A DNA stretch of 64,000 nucleotides from Polytrichum commune (Eukaryota > Streptophyta > Polytrichopsida > Polytrichales > Polytrichaceae): NCBI GenBank assembly GCA_950295325.1, contig OX485807.1, positions 42,996,440 to 43,060,439 of the forward strand, read 5' to 3'. A program made the position numbers and the translations under genes. Positions 13,661-26,751 of the stretch are shown here, in pieces (position 1 is the stretch's first letter; each line of letters opens with the position of its first letter). Under the pieces are notes generated by a model, which saw only the letters and a list, made by a program, of their open reading frames with translations, made no database searches and was not told where the DNA came from.

Positions 13661-16600
13661 CTATAGTTTGATTGATACGGGGCCAGATGAACTTTCCAAA
13701 TTAAGAGCATCACGAAGCTCTTGACAGATGACACTCATTTTGGGCCGATGTACACTCTTGGGTTCGACGCTTGTCATGGCCAAATCTGCAACCTTCCACA
13801 TGCTGTCTACATTATAATTGCCTCCCAATTCTGGGTCCACTATCTTCTGTATGTTGTTGGCTTGTAAATGAGGCCGAACCTGTTGGAGAAAAGCCCAACA
13901 ATACACACAATCATGGTGTTAGTGCAATACCCATGCCAGATCAAAGGTAGCAAGCATTCATGCATTTATATTAGTAGAGACATGCACCTACCCCATATTG
14001 GACCTCATAACATTACATGTGAGAACGTCCCCACCCAGATCACACCAAACATGTCTCTATCATCCTCTTTTTAGTCCAGAAAGGCCAACAGTAGAGGGCT
14101 GTTTGGTATATCCCAAGTGATCGTGCTCTGAGGATACGTAAAAGAATCAGAACCACTAATTTCGTTAACCCTAAACCCTAACCACCAAATTTCAAACAGG
14201 CTCTCCTTGGTGAATGCCTTTAGACTTGTATATTGGTGCAAGTGCCAGTTATTAGGAACGTCAGAAGTTGCCTCAGAAAATGATAAACCTACCCATTGAT
14301 CAAGTCTTCGTTGATCCTCAGGAAGATCAGGATTGAATGGAGCTCGGCCACATATGAGCTCCAGTAACACAATGCCGAAGCTATATACATCGCTCTTGTC
14401 TGTAAGCTGGTTTGTGTTGAAGTAGCTGCAAAATGCATACAATGAACGTGAAAATTTATCAGAAGAAATAATAGCAAGTTCCAAGACTTTGAATTTCACG
14501 CACTACGGAAGTACTTTTAGCTCAGAGCAATACAGAAGTACAGAGTACCATGAAAGGAGTTTAGTTTGCTCAAATTACTACCGCAATCCATCACATCCCT
14601 ACCAGTAGCAACCTTTGAGAAATGTGCAGGGAAGTAAACATGGGGACAGAGATGACGTACTCAGGGTCCAGATAACCAATAGTACCCTTAACCATGGTAG
14701 ACACATGCGTAACATTTTCTTTTGAATTTGTGGACTTTGAAAGCCCAAAGTCAGCAACTTTGGCAACCCAATCCTTTGTCAGCAGTATGTTATTACTCTT
14801 CACATCACGATGAAATATAGCTGGACTGCAGCCCACATGCAAATACTCCAAACCTGCTCACGAACAGCATGATTTTTTTTAATGTGAATCTGTAGTCTAG
14901 GAGGAATGTCAAAACGTGTAAATGTATCTTGAGCTCCCGTTCTGAAAATCTAGTAATAGCATCACTGTGTGCATGATAACAACAACATGGACTAGGATAC
15001 AGTATGTGACCAGTGAGAGCAACACCAATGAGAGATATACTGGAATTGCCCTGGTGATGATACTGCTCTTCGTTAGATTACTAAGAATCACGTCGTATGT
15101 ATCGAACTTGAAAGATGTGATGAATTAGAATTTTCACATTACCACCCATATCAATGAAACCTGTTCATTGAACTCTGGTTAACAACAGGACGTAAAAAAG
15201 ACAGATACTTGAAAGCTTGTCACAAGCTAACAAAATGGGAGCATAAGTGGAGGTGTGATTACCTTGTGCAGCATTAAGTGCAATATTCAAGCGAGTCTTC
15301 CAATCCAAACATACCTTCCCTGAACCATTGGCTGGCCCTCCTAGTAAGATAAATTGCACAGTGAGCATCAGAGTCGGTTGTTGTGGATATTCGTTTTGGC
15401 CCCTTAGCGTTTAGCCTAAACCCTAAACCTTAAACCCCTAGCACAAGGATACACATCCATCATGTTAACTTATGAGAATTCGAAGGAGTTTATCGTATGT
15501 ACCGTAAAGATGTTCCTGTACTGTGCCATTAGGCATATACTCGTATAACAAAATGAGACGGTCACCTTCTTGACAGTAGCCCACCAAAGACACCAAATTC
15601 TTATGATGAACTCTGGTTAAAAGCTCAACCTGCACAACAAATCTCTGGCTCATCAACAAAGGTTTTCAACCCAAAATTTCAAAAACCTACAACAAGGATA
15701 CACGTCTAAAGGTTTTGATGTAACTCAAGACCTCTTCACCTGGAAGGTCAGTGCCCTCTACCAAAACGGTAGTCGGAAGAAAGGAATGTTCTTCAGTGAC
15801 ACAAGGCACCTTGCAAGTTCAACTATAGCATATCTCTATGCATAGATGACCTCTGGCTTGGATGTAGGAATGCCATCTTATAACAATGAAGAGTCTCCCA
15901 GCGGAAATCTCTACTAACTTCAACTATCCTGGTTTGTATACTAACAGGAAAAGACTTACTCCGAACAAGGTTTAGAAGAGTTGGTTGAGATCTAGGGAGA
16001 CCAAACAGTAACCTGAACAGTCATGAATGGTCTACCTATTATATTCACTGTTGAAGAAAGTAGACCTACCTCATTGAGAAACTCACGAGTCCCTTGGGCA
16101 GACCCTTTGGCAGAAACTTTAACAGCTACTTCTTGTCCACCAGGTAATTTTCCATAATACACTGGACCGAAACCTCCTCTGCCAAGGAGTCTTGCATTGT
16201 TGTTTGTTGCTGCATTGACCTGTGCTAATGTGTACTTGGTTCTATTGGAACTAAGGTGCGAGGATGCATCTTCTTCATCTGTCCACTCAAACCATCACTT
16301 AGTACATATGTGTTCATGAATAACTCAGAAGTGCACTAAAAATTTTGTAGATGTTAGCCACCACAACTACATATCACTTTGGTCCAAATCATCTCAAGAA
16401 GGAGTTTCTAGTGGCTACGAGAATGTGGTTGGGAGGACTTGCCATACGAAGGAGTTTTCTTCTTCAAGCAAAGGCAATAAATCAATATCATAGCGATTGC
16501 AATGACAAGAATGCCTCCAGCCACACCTCCCGCAACGGCACCCACATTGGACTTTGAGCTAGCAGAACATGTTGTGTTGATACACAACCCTGCATTTCCA

Positions 16601-19600
16601 GGTGTAACTCTGCAAAACGAATAACAAATTGCAGGATGGTGATAGAAGGTCAAACAAGGATCCCTAACCCTTACTAAGATTGGTTTCAAGACAATTAGGG
16701 ATCTAGGCATACACTACCCCATTATGCAAATCCTGTCTAGATCATGCATGTCGCCAAATCTGGTTAATTAGAGACCCCGACATGGAACTTACACGACAGT
16801 CAAGGCAGAGTTATTGAAAAGACCCTTCGGCACATTCCCGCTCAATTGATTGTTCTGCAAGTACCTGCAGCCAAAACAAAGTGATTTTCTGCACCTCAGT
16901 GATCCATATCTCTCAAGTGTGAGTTTATGTCCCTATACTTCATGTACATGTATCCATGTCAGTATCTATTCCATCACTTGAGCTTTACGCACTGTACATG
17001 TAGCATCTCACATATTGAAGCACCATCCTTGACATCAGTGTAGATGCAGTTGCAAAGAACCAGGACTAAGACCTCGAATTATCAAATATACATTGCAAAG
17101 ACAGTTGAGAGTAGTGGACAAGAATTGAATACTATATTTTGTTTGCACAATGGGGGTAGTAAGAGGAGGAGACTTACAGGCCTTGCAAACTTGTCATCGA
17201 CATCAACCAGTCCGGAATAGAACCTGTAAGGGCGTTATTCTCCAAGTGCCTGGCCTTCCCAGAAGTGAAGCTGTCAGTGATGGATTATGACTTTGGGTTA
17301 TTATTTACTACAAATTAAAGTGCATTCCGAGGAGATTGGGTTGTGTACTTGACACAATGATCAAGATGCATTGACGATGTGGATCCATGTGAGAGAAATA
17401 GCTGCAGTAGCAGATATAATACTCAAACACAATCATTAAGTAAATTGTTCATTACCACCACAAGAACCAGACATCAAGGGTTAGTCACGAACTGATGAAG
17501 GTTTGGGGTGTTTGCAAACTCACAAGAGCTTCAACATAGTCAATTTACTTAGATCTGGAATCTCGCCAGTCAGAGCATTATTGTCCAAATACCTGAAAGC
17601 AAGACCACAAGGTCATGAATTGAACTCAACAGTGTAATACAGAATCCTCAGAAATGATGTACATACCATGTGCTAGGCCATAATGAGTGTTTAAGAACAA
17701 GAATCAAATCAGACTTGATCACTTCATAAATATAGCCTCACTCAGAAAGCTTCCTGCCATCGCAAAGGCTAATATAACGATATCTTTGTCCAGTGGTTGC
17801 ACCTTCAACTCCAATGTCAATCTACCCATAAGGCTGGGGAAGAAATACTACTTACAGAGTGGTGAGATTGGTAAGGCTGGCCAGGGTTGATGGTATAGGA
17901 CCAGTCAGATTATATTTTGAAAGCAGCCTGCCATCCACAACCAACCATTTCTTTTCAGAACACCGACTGACAGGCATCCTTAATCAGAAAAATTCGTCTC
18001 ATCTGACATTGTCATTTTAAAGCAATAGAACAATCCAACTGTCTGCTGATAGCTGCATCCAAATTACTATACAACTAGAGAGCCACATCCTCCTGGTCAT
18101 GCTCAGTCAAGTTGCACTATGCAAGATTAAGCAATGACTCGATGCTGCCCCCACTTACCAAGTTCCTGAATTCAGATAACCCAGTACAACTGAAGTCTCA
18201 CTTTGGCTCTAAGACACTTTCTAATATCAATTTAGGAACTCTCCTCACATATTAGTTCGTCTCACATGACTGGAAACCTATTTTTTCCTCACCATCAGCA
18301 CTATTTTGCAGAAAAGACATCAGAAAGGGTACTATAAGACGTACACAGAAGATACTCTTGGAGGAGAGGTACTGGTGCAAGACAGCCATTCATATGGTAT
18401 AGGTAGGCATGGATCTCCTGTGTACGTTGCCAAATTAAAAGCTGTCTTTATACTTTCGATAGCTGATACTGAAGTCACCAACCAACCAGCCCCGACACAC
18501 ACAACAGGAATACATTAATCATCTTATCTATGGATTGGATGGAACAAGAATTTTGCCAAACCAATCTGACAAATGTGACACCCCATACTAACTTTCAGTT
18601 AGGTACATGAAGTCCTGAATTCATTACAGAGACCATTAACCTGTTGAGTAACCTAACTAAAATAGGGCATGCCATAAATCTGAAGATGCCTAATTCTCAT
18701 ATCAACCCTTTCACATATTTGGAGGGGTGAAACCACCCTCATTCCTCACTGATAATTGCATACAAACCACATCAGCCTATCAGCCACAGGCCTTCCATTA
18801 GGGGGTCCCAATTTGATGAGGGGTTTTTCTAAATGAGGACATCAGGAGCAGAGCAAAAGCAATCTCCTATTGGGTAATGGTGCATTTAACCATGGGAAGG
18901 AAGCACCACATGCAGGTGAACTTGAACCAACATGTGGAAGGTTGCTTGTCGCAAGTTGGGAAAATGACCCGAAAGTACGTTAGTCACCGAAATACTTGAG
19001 AATGGAAGGTGGTCACCAAGTAGGTAAGTCACCACAACACTTAATGCGTAAGAAGTGGAAGGCGGTCATATGCATGCACAGATAGAAAGAGACACAACTC
19101 CAACATTGCCACCAGCGTGAATTACAATGTCTACATTTTTGAGTTGATCCAAGTTTGTATGTAATCCTGAAACAAGCATAACAAGAATTAGAGAGCCCCA
19201 AAGACTCTGCCTCCTTTCGAAGTTGAACACCTTGAATGGCCGCAGATGAGCCAGACAGCACCTATCTCACAAGGGCAAGCCCCTAGGTTCCCACAAAGCT
19301 GGTTCCAAATATCCAATTCACCTGAATACCCCCACTATGATTGGGTGGCCAATAGGTGGTACGGTGCATCGGAAATCAAGTGCTGGGAAGGTCAGCCATC
19401 GGAGCAGTATTCTGGCCTTAGGCAGCTTAATCACGGAGTTCCCATGGGATCCAAGTAAGGACTCACGTTTGAGCCAGCCATTGTGCATGCACATAGAAGG
19501 GAGAAAACTTCTTCAAGAGTAGTTCTCCTTTGCACTAGTACAATCACAAGGTTGCACTTGAGCTATGTGACATGAGGATACTAAACTTTTTATCATGATG

Positions 19601-22600
19601 TGGATCCCGTATTTGTTTCTTTCCTTTTCCTTAATTTCTCAGCATGGGAGTGGGGTACTAGTGGGGACACTCAACAAAATTACACTTTACGCAGTGAGTT
19701 GAGGGAGACAAAATCTCTTACTATCACCAGCAGGAGTCCTCGGTTGAAAGGGGAAGATATAATTCAGCTCCGCAGCATTGATTGATGGGCCTAAAGTTGA
19801 ACCCAAAGCTTGCGCGATCGTAATGTTGTTGCTTGCAAGCATGGGTGTGCTGTTTGTTGCTACCTCAATAGGGACATACAAGGCATTTTTGGCAGACGAG
19901 AACACATTCACACCCAAAGCCAACACCTGGCCGTTAATGTAGATATCCATTATCCGCACATCGCTTGCTATCAAACTCTGCCACATTGTCAAAAAGATGG
20001 TTGAACTCAGAAGTTTTATATGTTCTGAGTATATTATACTTCCTCTCAAGTGTTGCAGATGAGAAGTAAGGTAGGCATGCCCACAACCAACACATGACCA
20101 CCATAGTACATTTGAAGCCTCCAAAGTGTATGACTTCGGTACATAGTGGTGGTTCTGGGTTTGCCTACCTTACACTTGCAGGGTCTGTGATGAAAAGAAT
20201 ATGTGTCAAGACTAAGGTAAGTACAATTGAGCCTATTTAATACACACAGGAGCATGCCCTCCAACCCTAATCTTCCATATGACCATGAAAGGTAGAAAAT
20301 GGTCTACAAGTCTTTACTTATCGACCGATATTGATACTGGATGGATCACTTTCAAATCTAGTGACATTGGTTGACACCATATTTAGGGTAGTTGGAATTC
20401 TCTCCTTCACTTCAATTGACTCTACGGAAGGACTCACATTACCTTTATTTTAAATAATAGGTTGAGTATCATACCTGGAGCTCGGCAAAGTACAGAGCCA
20501 GATAGAACACCGAATTGGCTGGTGCCACGAACGAAAGTCGAAATGTAAGTTCAATTGGGTTGTTACTAGAGTATGGTAAGGCCAGAGCTGAATTCATGAC
20601 TGCGGGAGGTGGCTTGTCTGGAGCAAACCCTGAATTTACAACATTTGTTGATGTGAGATTCTGAAAACCAGAAGCTGTCACTTGAAACCATTGTCGGTCG
20701 TAAGCGTCGTCCGGATACCTGTGAATTTAATTGGTCTGAGTTAGAAACTGGGATTCAAGTCTATGTTAATTACATGGAAAAAAAGTGCAAATAGGAAGAC
20801 CAAACGCAAGCTTTACATGATAGTCTAAGCATTTGCTCAGGCTAATCTTCGGATTCAACCCCGAGTTAATTATAGTTCAGTGATGGAATAGCATTCTCCT
20901 GACACCACCTTGTCCATACATCTAGCTACAAAAAGTAATCAAATGTTCGAGCACAACTGTAGGGGCAGCACTTTAGCCCTGGAGCGAGAAAGGAAGACGA
21001 CTGCAATGTTGCCACCGACGTGAATTACGAGGTTGATTCAGTTTCGAAATGGTCTAAGTCTTAGTACCGAAACTAGCAGGACGAGAATTAGAGACCCCTG
21101 AAGACTACTGCCTCTTTTCGAAGTTGAACACCTTGAACGGGTGCAGACAAGCCGGCCTATCTCCACAAGGGTGCAGACATGCCGACCCTATCTCCACAAG
21201 GGCAAGCCATAGGTGGTAGAGTACACTGGAAATCGAGTGCTAGAAGGTCTCCCATCCGAGTACTATTCCGGCTTAGGCGGCTTAGCTTCAGAATTCCCAT
21301 GGTATCAGAGTTAAGGCTTTGCGTTTAAGCCACCCCACCCCAGTAGTTAAGAATCATCATCTGAAGCCTCAAAGTTTCATTCTAAGGACACTATAGAGTT
21401 CAGGTGATATGTAATTTGGAATGATTGTTCTCACCTCACTACATCAGCCTGACCGGCACCATAATTTGCTCGAGATTGAACTGCAAGTCCACTCCCGTCC
21501 TGCACTTTGGTGTACATGCCACTGTCAAGAAGGCGCATCTCTATCGAAGAGATGAAAGGGGTGTCCACGGCCGAAGTGCGAACAACACACAGTTGCATAT
21601 TGGTGGTCGTAGCCACAGCAATGAACTCTTGGTACAGATTATCAATAATGGGCGTGAAACTGAAGGTGGTGTTATAGTAGGTCTCAAAAGTGACATTGAA
21701 GCTGAGTGTGGGATAACTGTCGTACACTCCATGGTAGAATCTAGGTCTGACCATGTAGGTTTGGCCCACCTTCGACGGGAGAAGGTAGCAGAACCTCTTC
21801 CTTGTGGCATCTGGGAAGTATCGTAGGGTGGAGAGCTCTGGCAACCCCACAATTGAAGAGGGTAGGGTCACATTTGCAATAGAGCCCAGAGTCATGTAGC
21901 TAGTGTCAGGAACCCAAGAGATGTTTCTGCTGTCGACGTAAGGTGCAGACGCACCACAATCAATGCTCAAGAAACCTAGCTCCACGAAATCATGAAAATT
22001 AAACAACCATTATCAGTGAAGGGTATGTAGGACATGTCATCGCGATCTTTGAATTCATGATACAATATCAACATTGTTTTCACATCAATTCAATCACATC
22101 AAACTGCAACATTGGAACAGTGCTCAAGAAACCTATATCCACAAAACCATGGAAAATAAACAATCGTTGTCAGTGAAGAGCATGTAAGACAAGTCATCAC
22201 GACCTTTGAATTCATGTAATATCAACAATGTTTAACTATTGCAAGACATAAACGGTTGAATTGCGAGATGAATCAGTTTTGAATGAATTGTGAGCTAAAT
22301 GTTGGGAAAGTACTGAACAGATATTAAAACTTGAAGGGTATGTATCAACAATGAAGGGTGTGTATGAACATTAAATGCTGGTCACTTGCATATTGAGATG
22401 AATATGGATTGCATGCTTGTGAACACCGTAAGGGGTAGACGCTATGGACCTCGGGGTGTCACCGCTCTCCTCTTTAGAACAGCTATTTCTTAATCACTTC
22501 TGATGCTACTAATGAATTGAAGATTTTTTGATTCACGAAGAGGAGCAACATGTTTATAAAGAAGGCACTGATAGGAACCATTGAATCCTTTTGTGTTTGA

Positions 22601-23992
22601 ATAAGAAAAGGCTTACACTTTCATATGTCAGTTCTGGAACTAGTTATACACACTTGTTCTACAGCTGCAAGGTTCACAATCCAGACCACCGAAGATAATT
22701 TATTCTTACTTCTAGGACATAACATTATTCAGCTGCATGGTTGAGTTCCATTTTATATTTAGTATCTCACATGAGCTTCCACTACCTTATCTTCGTGGAA
22801 AGAAAATTAGAATATAAGAAGAAATTGGTGCCGATACAAATAATGAACAGTGTTAGTTTGAATAGTAAAAATATTGTGAATAGAATCAGTATTTTCAATG
22901 GTAGTGCTTTCATTAATTGTAATTGAAGGGAATAATAATGAGATGAACAATGTTTCCTGACAATATTCTTGGGATGAACAGCATTCTTGTGCATAGTGTA
23001 TAATTCCATCCAATTTCCAAGTTCAGCCTGAATGTATGAATAATAAACAAATATTCCCACTTTGTGCAAGAGGCCCATGAAATATAATTGACCTATTCCA
23101 CAAGGTTGGCACCACACAGTTTTTTATAGTTGGTTTTTTCATAGGTTTTTTGAAGAACCCAATCATATGAGGTCCAACAAAATCCGGTTTTATTCGTTTT
23201 ATTACAAATGACTTGAGATTATAGGACACAGGGCCTAATGTCCACCAATGATGATGCCGAGTGTTGGAATAAAACCATGCTTTTATTCGCAAAAACCAGG
23301 TTTTTTGCATCAAAACCAAAAACCCAATGCATCGGCCGAAAAAAGTTTGGATTTTTCCACCCTTGGAATTCTCAGAGTTTATTGTCTTTTATATGGTCAT
23401 ACCTAATGAGAACAATGAACAGGGAGAACCGGCTGCTAGTTTACAGATGAACCGGTTGCTTTTTGAAAATAACCGATTGAGGAGCAAGACTTCAGGAAAA
23501 TTACCGATCATTTTAGAGGGATTTAGGGAATATACCCCAATTTATTAAAGAAGAACCGAAAGATGTCAACATGTAACCGGTTGGACTTGGAAACAATGCG
23601 ATCGTGAACGACAATGCCCAAAAACCTCCCCGGACATTGAATGAGAAAGCAGCTCTAAGTGCTTCTTAGAAATCATATTTTAGCAGCTCCAAACCATGTT
23701 CTAAAGATGCTGATCCCTACGGATGCTCAAGATAGTTGCCATCTAAACCCAGGTTATGGACTGCCAATAAGTTTGTATCTTTTAACAAAGATTAGTGAAG
23801 AATCATCAGAGTAGTTCGAAAATCATCCAGGGTGTCTAAGGTCTAATTCGGAAGAAAATATAGGAAGGCCTACATTGGGTTGTTGGGAGTACAGGTAGGA
23901 GGAGGAGATGCACCTGGTTGAGCTGAAGCTTGCAAGCTTGTGAAAGCCAGTGTGAGGACAACGGACGCCCACAAAACAGTGAGCATCTTCAT
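13661..23992 (-). CDS. Malectin-like LRR receptor kinase, 16 exons
   Basis: Predicted plasma-membrane receptor Ser/Thr kinase of the LRR-I type (resembles Arabidopsis At1g67720, from memory). Exons in transcript order: 23992-23914, 21975-21435, 20718-20475, 19977-19722, 18468-18345, 17927-17856, 17592-17524, 17249-17178, 16864-16793, 16609-16443, 16278-16070, 15629-15503, 15340-15263, 14853-14661, 14425-14293, 13879-13661. Total 2655 bp, 884 aa. Order: signal peptide (1-24, cleavage near ASA/Q), malectin-like region (about 25-373), GDPC cap (about 393), about four LRRs (415-509, mostly one 72-bp exon each), transmembrane helix (about 530-552), kinase. Kinase residues present: GRGGFG (about 598), VAVK Lys (about 619), HRD Asp (about 720), DFG (738-740). 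It is therefore an RD kinase expected to be active. Intron 10 appears to use a GC donor. Introns 2 and 4 carry 5S-derived SINEs. The ligand is unknown. Confidence 0.93.
14166..14183 (-). repeat. Interstitial telomere-like repeat
   Basis: Reads aaccctaaaccctaacc, about 2.5 units of the plant telomere repeat (TTTAGGG on the other strand), inside receptor-kinase intron 15. A second, looser stretch is at 15411-15441 in intron 12. Confidence 0.7.
15411..15441 (-). repeat. Degenerate telomere-like repeat
   Basis: Reads tagcctaaaccctaaacctt followed by aaacccctag, about four imperfect CCCTAAA units, inside receptor-kinase intron 12. Confidence 0.65.
19010..19500 (-). mobile_element. 5S-rRNA-derived SINE, copy 1
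   Basis: On the minus strand, starting near 19460, the sequence runs ggatcccatgggaactccg, gattaagctgcctaaggcc, cagaatactgctccgatgg and tgaccttcccagcac. This follows 5S rRNA (GGATCCCATCAGAACTCCG...GATGGGTGACC...) with substitutions. It is followed by a non-5S body (cacctattgg, cttgcccttgtgag) shared with the copy at 20985-21345. It lies in receptor-kinase intron 4. The 5S head suggests a SINE3-like element transcribed by RNA polymerase III from an internal type 1 promoter. End points are approximate. Confidence 0.8.
20985..21345 (-). mobile_element. 5S-rRNA-derived SINE, copy 2
   Basis: On the minus strand from about 21305: gataccatgggaattctgaa, gctaagccgcctaagccgg, aatagtactcggatgggaga, ccttctagcac. 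This is close to 5S rRNA, including a C-box-like cggatgggagacc. The body matches copy 1 and contains a local duplication of about 30 bp (cttgtggagatagg and ctgcaccc each occur twice). It sits in receptor-kinase intron 2. Confidence 0.85.
21964..22232 (-). repeat. 157-bp tandem duplication over an exon 2 acceptor
   Basis: The stretch tgctcaagaaacct at 21964 recurs at 22121, and similarity continues for about 110 bp (aaacaaccattatcagtgaag versus aaacaatcgttgtcagtgaag). The duplicated piece includes the splice acceptor of receptor-kinase exon 2 and its first bases. The upstream copy keeps the AG and the sequence gtttcttgagca. Confidence 0.8.
23400..23640 (+). repeat. Dispersed repeat R1, copy 2
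   Basis: Shares agatgaaccggttg, aaaattaccgatcattttag, gatgtcaacatgtaaccggt and caaaaacctccccggaca with the R1 copies at 6.4 and 41.7-42.3 kb. It is uninterrupted where the 41.7-kb copy carries a MITE. It lies in receptor-kinase intron 1 or just beside it. Confidence 0.8.
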
Positions 23993-25565
23993 CCTGCTCC
24001 AACTTGGTAACTCCAATAAGTTGATCACCAATGTGTTGGTGCCGCTCATCCATTCAAAGTTTGCCGTTTGGGCCTGGAGGACAATGTCAGAGCAGCAACA
24101 CACTCAACATGAAGGACCGAAATTCGTCAAAAAAATAAGATATAAAGGTGTAAGAGGCTCTAGTTATGCCAACTACAAACAGATTCTCTAACGTCCATTA
24201 TCACATTGAGCAGTTCGCTGACTGAATAATCCAAAGATGGTAGGCACAACTGAATGATCCAGATTCACACGTGGCACGTTGAGACGAATGTGGGGACTCA
24301 CACTCAAACTCTTTCTCTCCAACACAAGCCATCAGCATCCATAGGTCCAGCTCAACATCCACCTTCCGAACATTACACCCTAACGAATTGCAGGAACGAA
24401 CCCACTCAAGCAGCAGGCTCAGATCTCGACCTGGCAGATTAATCCAAGCTAAGTGACTTTCTAAAGGGAAGCTATACGCATCACATTCTGAACTCATCGT
24501 GTAAGCCGGTGCAGAGAAAAGAGGAGAATCCTATTTGAAGTGCTGGTGAATTTGCAATCGAAGTTGCGAAGTGCAAACCATTCACACTACATGATGAGAC
24601 CCATGATACCGTTGCAACTCTGTACTGAGATTCAGCACTGTGGAGAAATCTTACATGAAGAGCTAGACTTGTGCCTCTTCTCCCGCGAAGAGAGCTCCTC
24701 CGAACCGCAACAAACCATTCATCCAGAAATCTGCTTCGACACCAAAGCTTGAATGCTCCGCGCAAGGCTGACGATGCTTCCCAGTGCTTCCCATTCTGAT
24801 CTCTATGGTGCCACTGGCCTGCGTTGCCCCCACCCTACCTCTGCCTCTGACGCGCGCTTGCGTCTGCCCCCGGCTGGCGGACTCTGTGAGTTGACTTGCT
24901 TTTGATGAGTGTTAAGCTTCGCCAGCGATATGGGATTTTGTAGACGCAACCTCGCGTCTGCGGCGGAAGTGGCCACTTGAGGACGGGTTGATCCTTTTAT
25001 GCTCGGCGTCGTCTTCGTCGGTAACCCTGCCAGTTGTGTGACCACTTGTGTTAAGCCTACCAGTAGGGTAATTCCGCTTCATAGCCCCTCCTCTGCTTAG
25101 ATAAACTGTTTGTTTTTTATTGGCTCTGTCCCTTACCATGGAATAATGTTGAGGCATCTAAGGTACAGGGTGTTTAAACCAACACTTTAGGCTATTGCAC
25201 ATACACATGGCTACATGGTTGATATAAAAAATGTATATTCATATTAGCCTTTATTCTTAAAATAGGTATAAAGAAAGAAAAAATGTTTTTAACCGCAATT
25301 ACTAGATATTTGATGAATATTCAAAGTCAAAACCACTAGCTTCTTTAGACCAATATATAGGCCCCGTGTATGATGAGGATCCCCTCCTTCATTGCCTAGA
25401 ACCAACACAACATAGTTGGGTACTAGATCCAAGCTAGATCAAAGACCAACTAGTAATAATTCGCAAAGCCACATGGCCACCTCCATGATCCCACCTAGTT
25501 CGCTTGCAAAACCATCACCTTGCATCCTGGGTACCAACCCCCCCCCCCCCTTTGTGCTTTGTGGG
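23993..25565. other. 5' flank of the receptor kinase, no second gene seen
   Basis: This contains the receptor kinase promoter and 5' UTR. A GC-richer patch at about 24800-25050 may be an old gene or regulatory fragment, but the frames across it show no family signature. A C13 tract lies at 25538-25550. Confidence 0.4.
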
Positions 25566-26751
25566 GGCGGACGTTAAGTTCCCCCCCCCCCCCCCCCCCA
25601 CGAACTTTTCAAGGGAGGAATATTTGGGCAAGGGCATCCGCCCGTTAGATTTTTTGGACCCGACCGAAAATTGTTGCATGCCCGCCCGACTTCGAAAAAA
25701 CTATTGTCCTTGCATTCTTGAAAGTCACTTATCCACAAATCCCATATTGTGTGCACTTCATTTTCAAGGTCCCAAATCTAATATATATGTTCACTTCCAT
25801 TTGAGTAAATAAGCAATTGACTAGATTTCATCTTCAAAGTGAAACCGCCAATAAAGCATGTAATTAACTTGGAAGTCAAAAATATTACAAATTCCTCATT
25901 AGCACTGAGGTTATATTTTTTGTGACTTACAATTGAAAGGGTCTTTGTCATCCTAAAATGGAACTAAATTTTATTTATTTATTTTAATATTTTAATATCA
26001 TTTAATTTATAGTTTAGTTAATACCTTCTACTATCACAAAGTTTTCATACGCATTTAAAGTAGTTAAGTGTGATTGAATGCAACCAAGTCTAATAGATTA
26101 TGATTAACCTGATTAATTCTAACTAAGCCCAATTAAATCAGAAAGCATGCTAACCAAAATAATTAAGCCTAATTAATTATAAAATGTACTTACTGGAATT
26201 AATCATGATTTAATGGAATTAACTCCAGTAAATATAATTTATTAGACTTAGTTACATTCAATCACACTTAATTAATTTAAATGCATATGAATACTTTGTG
26301 AAAGTAGGAGGTATTAACTATACTATAATTTTTAACATATAAAACATAAATTATTAATTTTAGTTTCATTTTAGAATGACAAAGTCCCTTTCAATGGTAA
26401 GTCACAAAAATGATAACCTCAGTGCTAATGAGGATTTTGTAATATTTTTGACTTCCAAGTTAATTACATGCTTTATTGGTGGTTTCACTTTGAAGATGAA
26501 ATCTAGTCAATTGCTTATTTACTCAATGAAAGTGAACATATATATTGGATTTGGGACCTTGAAAATGAAGTGCACTCAAAATGGGATTTGTGGATAAGTG
26601 GCCTTCAAGAATGCAAGGACAATAGTTTTTTCGAAGTTGGGCGGGCGGGCAACAGTTTTCGGTCGGGTCCAGAAAATATGACGGGCGGCTGCCCCTGCCC
26701 GAATATTCCTCCCCTGAAAAGTTTGTGGGGGGGGGGGACTTAACGTCCGCC
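25566..26751. mobile_element. 1.19-kb fold-back element with 9-bp target duplication
   Basis: The two halves are inverted copies of each other, centred near 26158. Left-arm blocks such as ggcggacgttaagt, gacccgaccgaaaa, cttcgaaaaaactattgtcc, ttgactagatttcatcttca and tcctcattagcactgaggtt all recur reverse-complemented in the right arm. The arms run about 590 bp to an AT-rich centre. The flanks are identical 9-mers, CTTTGTGGG, at 25557-25565 and 26752-26760, as expected for a Mutator-like insertion. A C tract (from about 25580) in the left arm is matched by a G tract (from about 26726) in the right. Reading frames crossing it are not genes. Confidence 0.9.

Noticed and set aside
14166-15441. 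Telomere-like repeats as a chromosome end or fusion scar
   Set aside because: Only two to four units each, inside introns of an intact gene; short interstitial telomere-like motifs are common in plants.
21295-21335. ggtatcagag as a retrotransposon primer-binding site
   Set aside because: It is better explained as part of the 5S-derived SINE head (antisense of ctctgataccatgggaatt); no long terminal repeat or gag/pol sequence adjoins it.
23100-23330. Possible inverted repeat with aaaaccaggttttttgc-type sequence
   Set aside because: The similarity is mostly A/T-rich low-complexity sequence, and no defined ends could be placed.
24800-25160. GC-richer frames upstream of the receptor kinase
   Set aside because: No recognisable domain, no consistent exon structure, competing frames on both strands.
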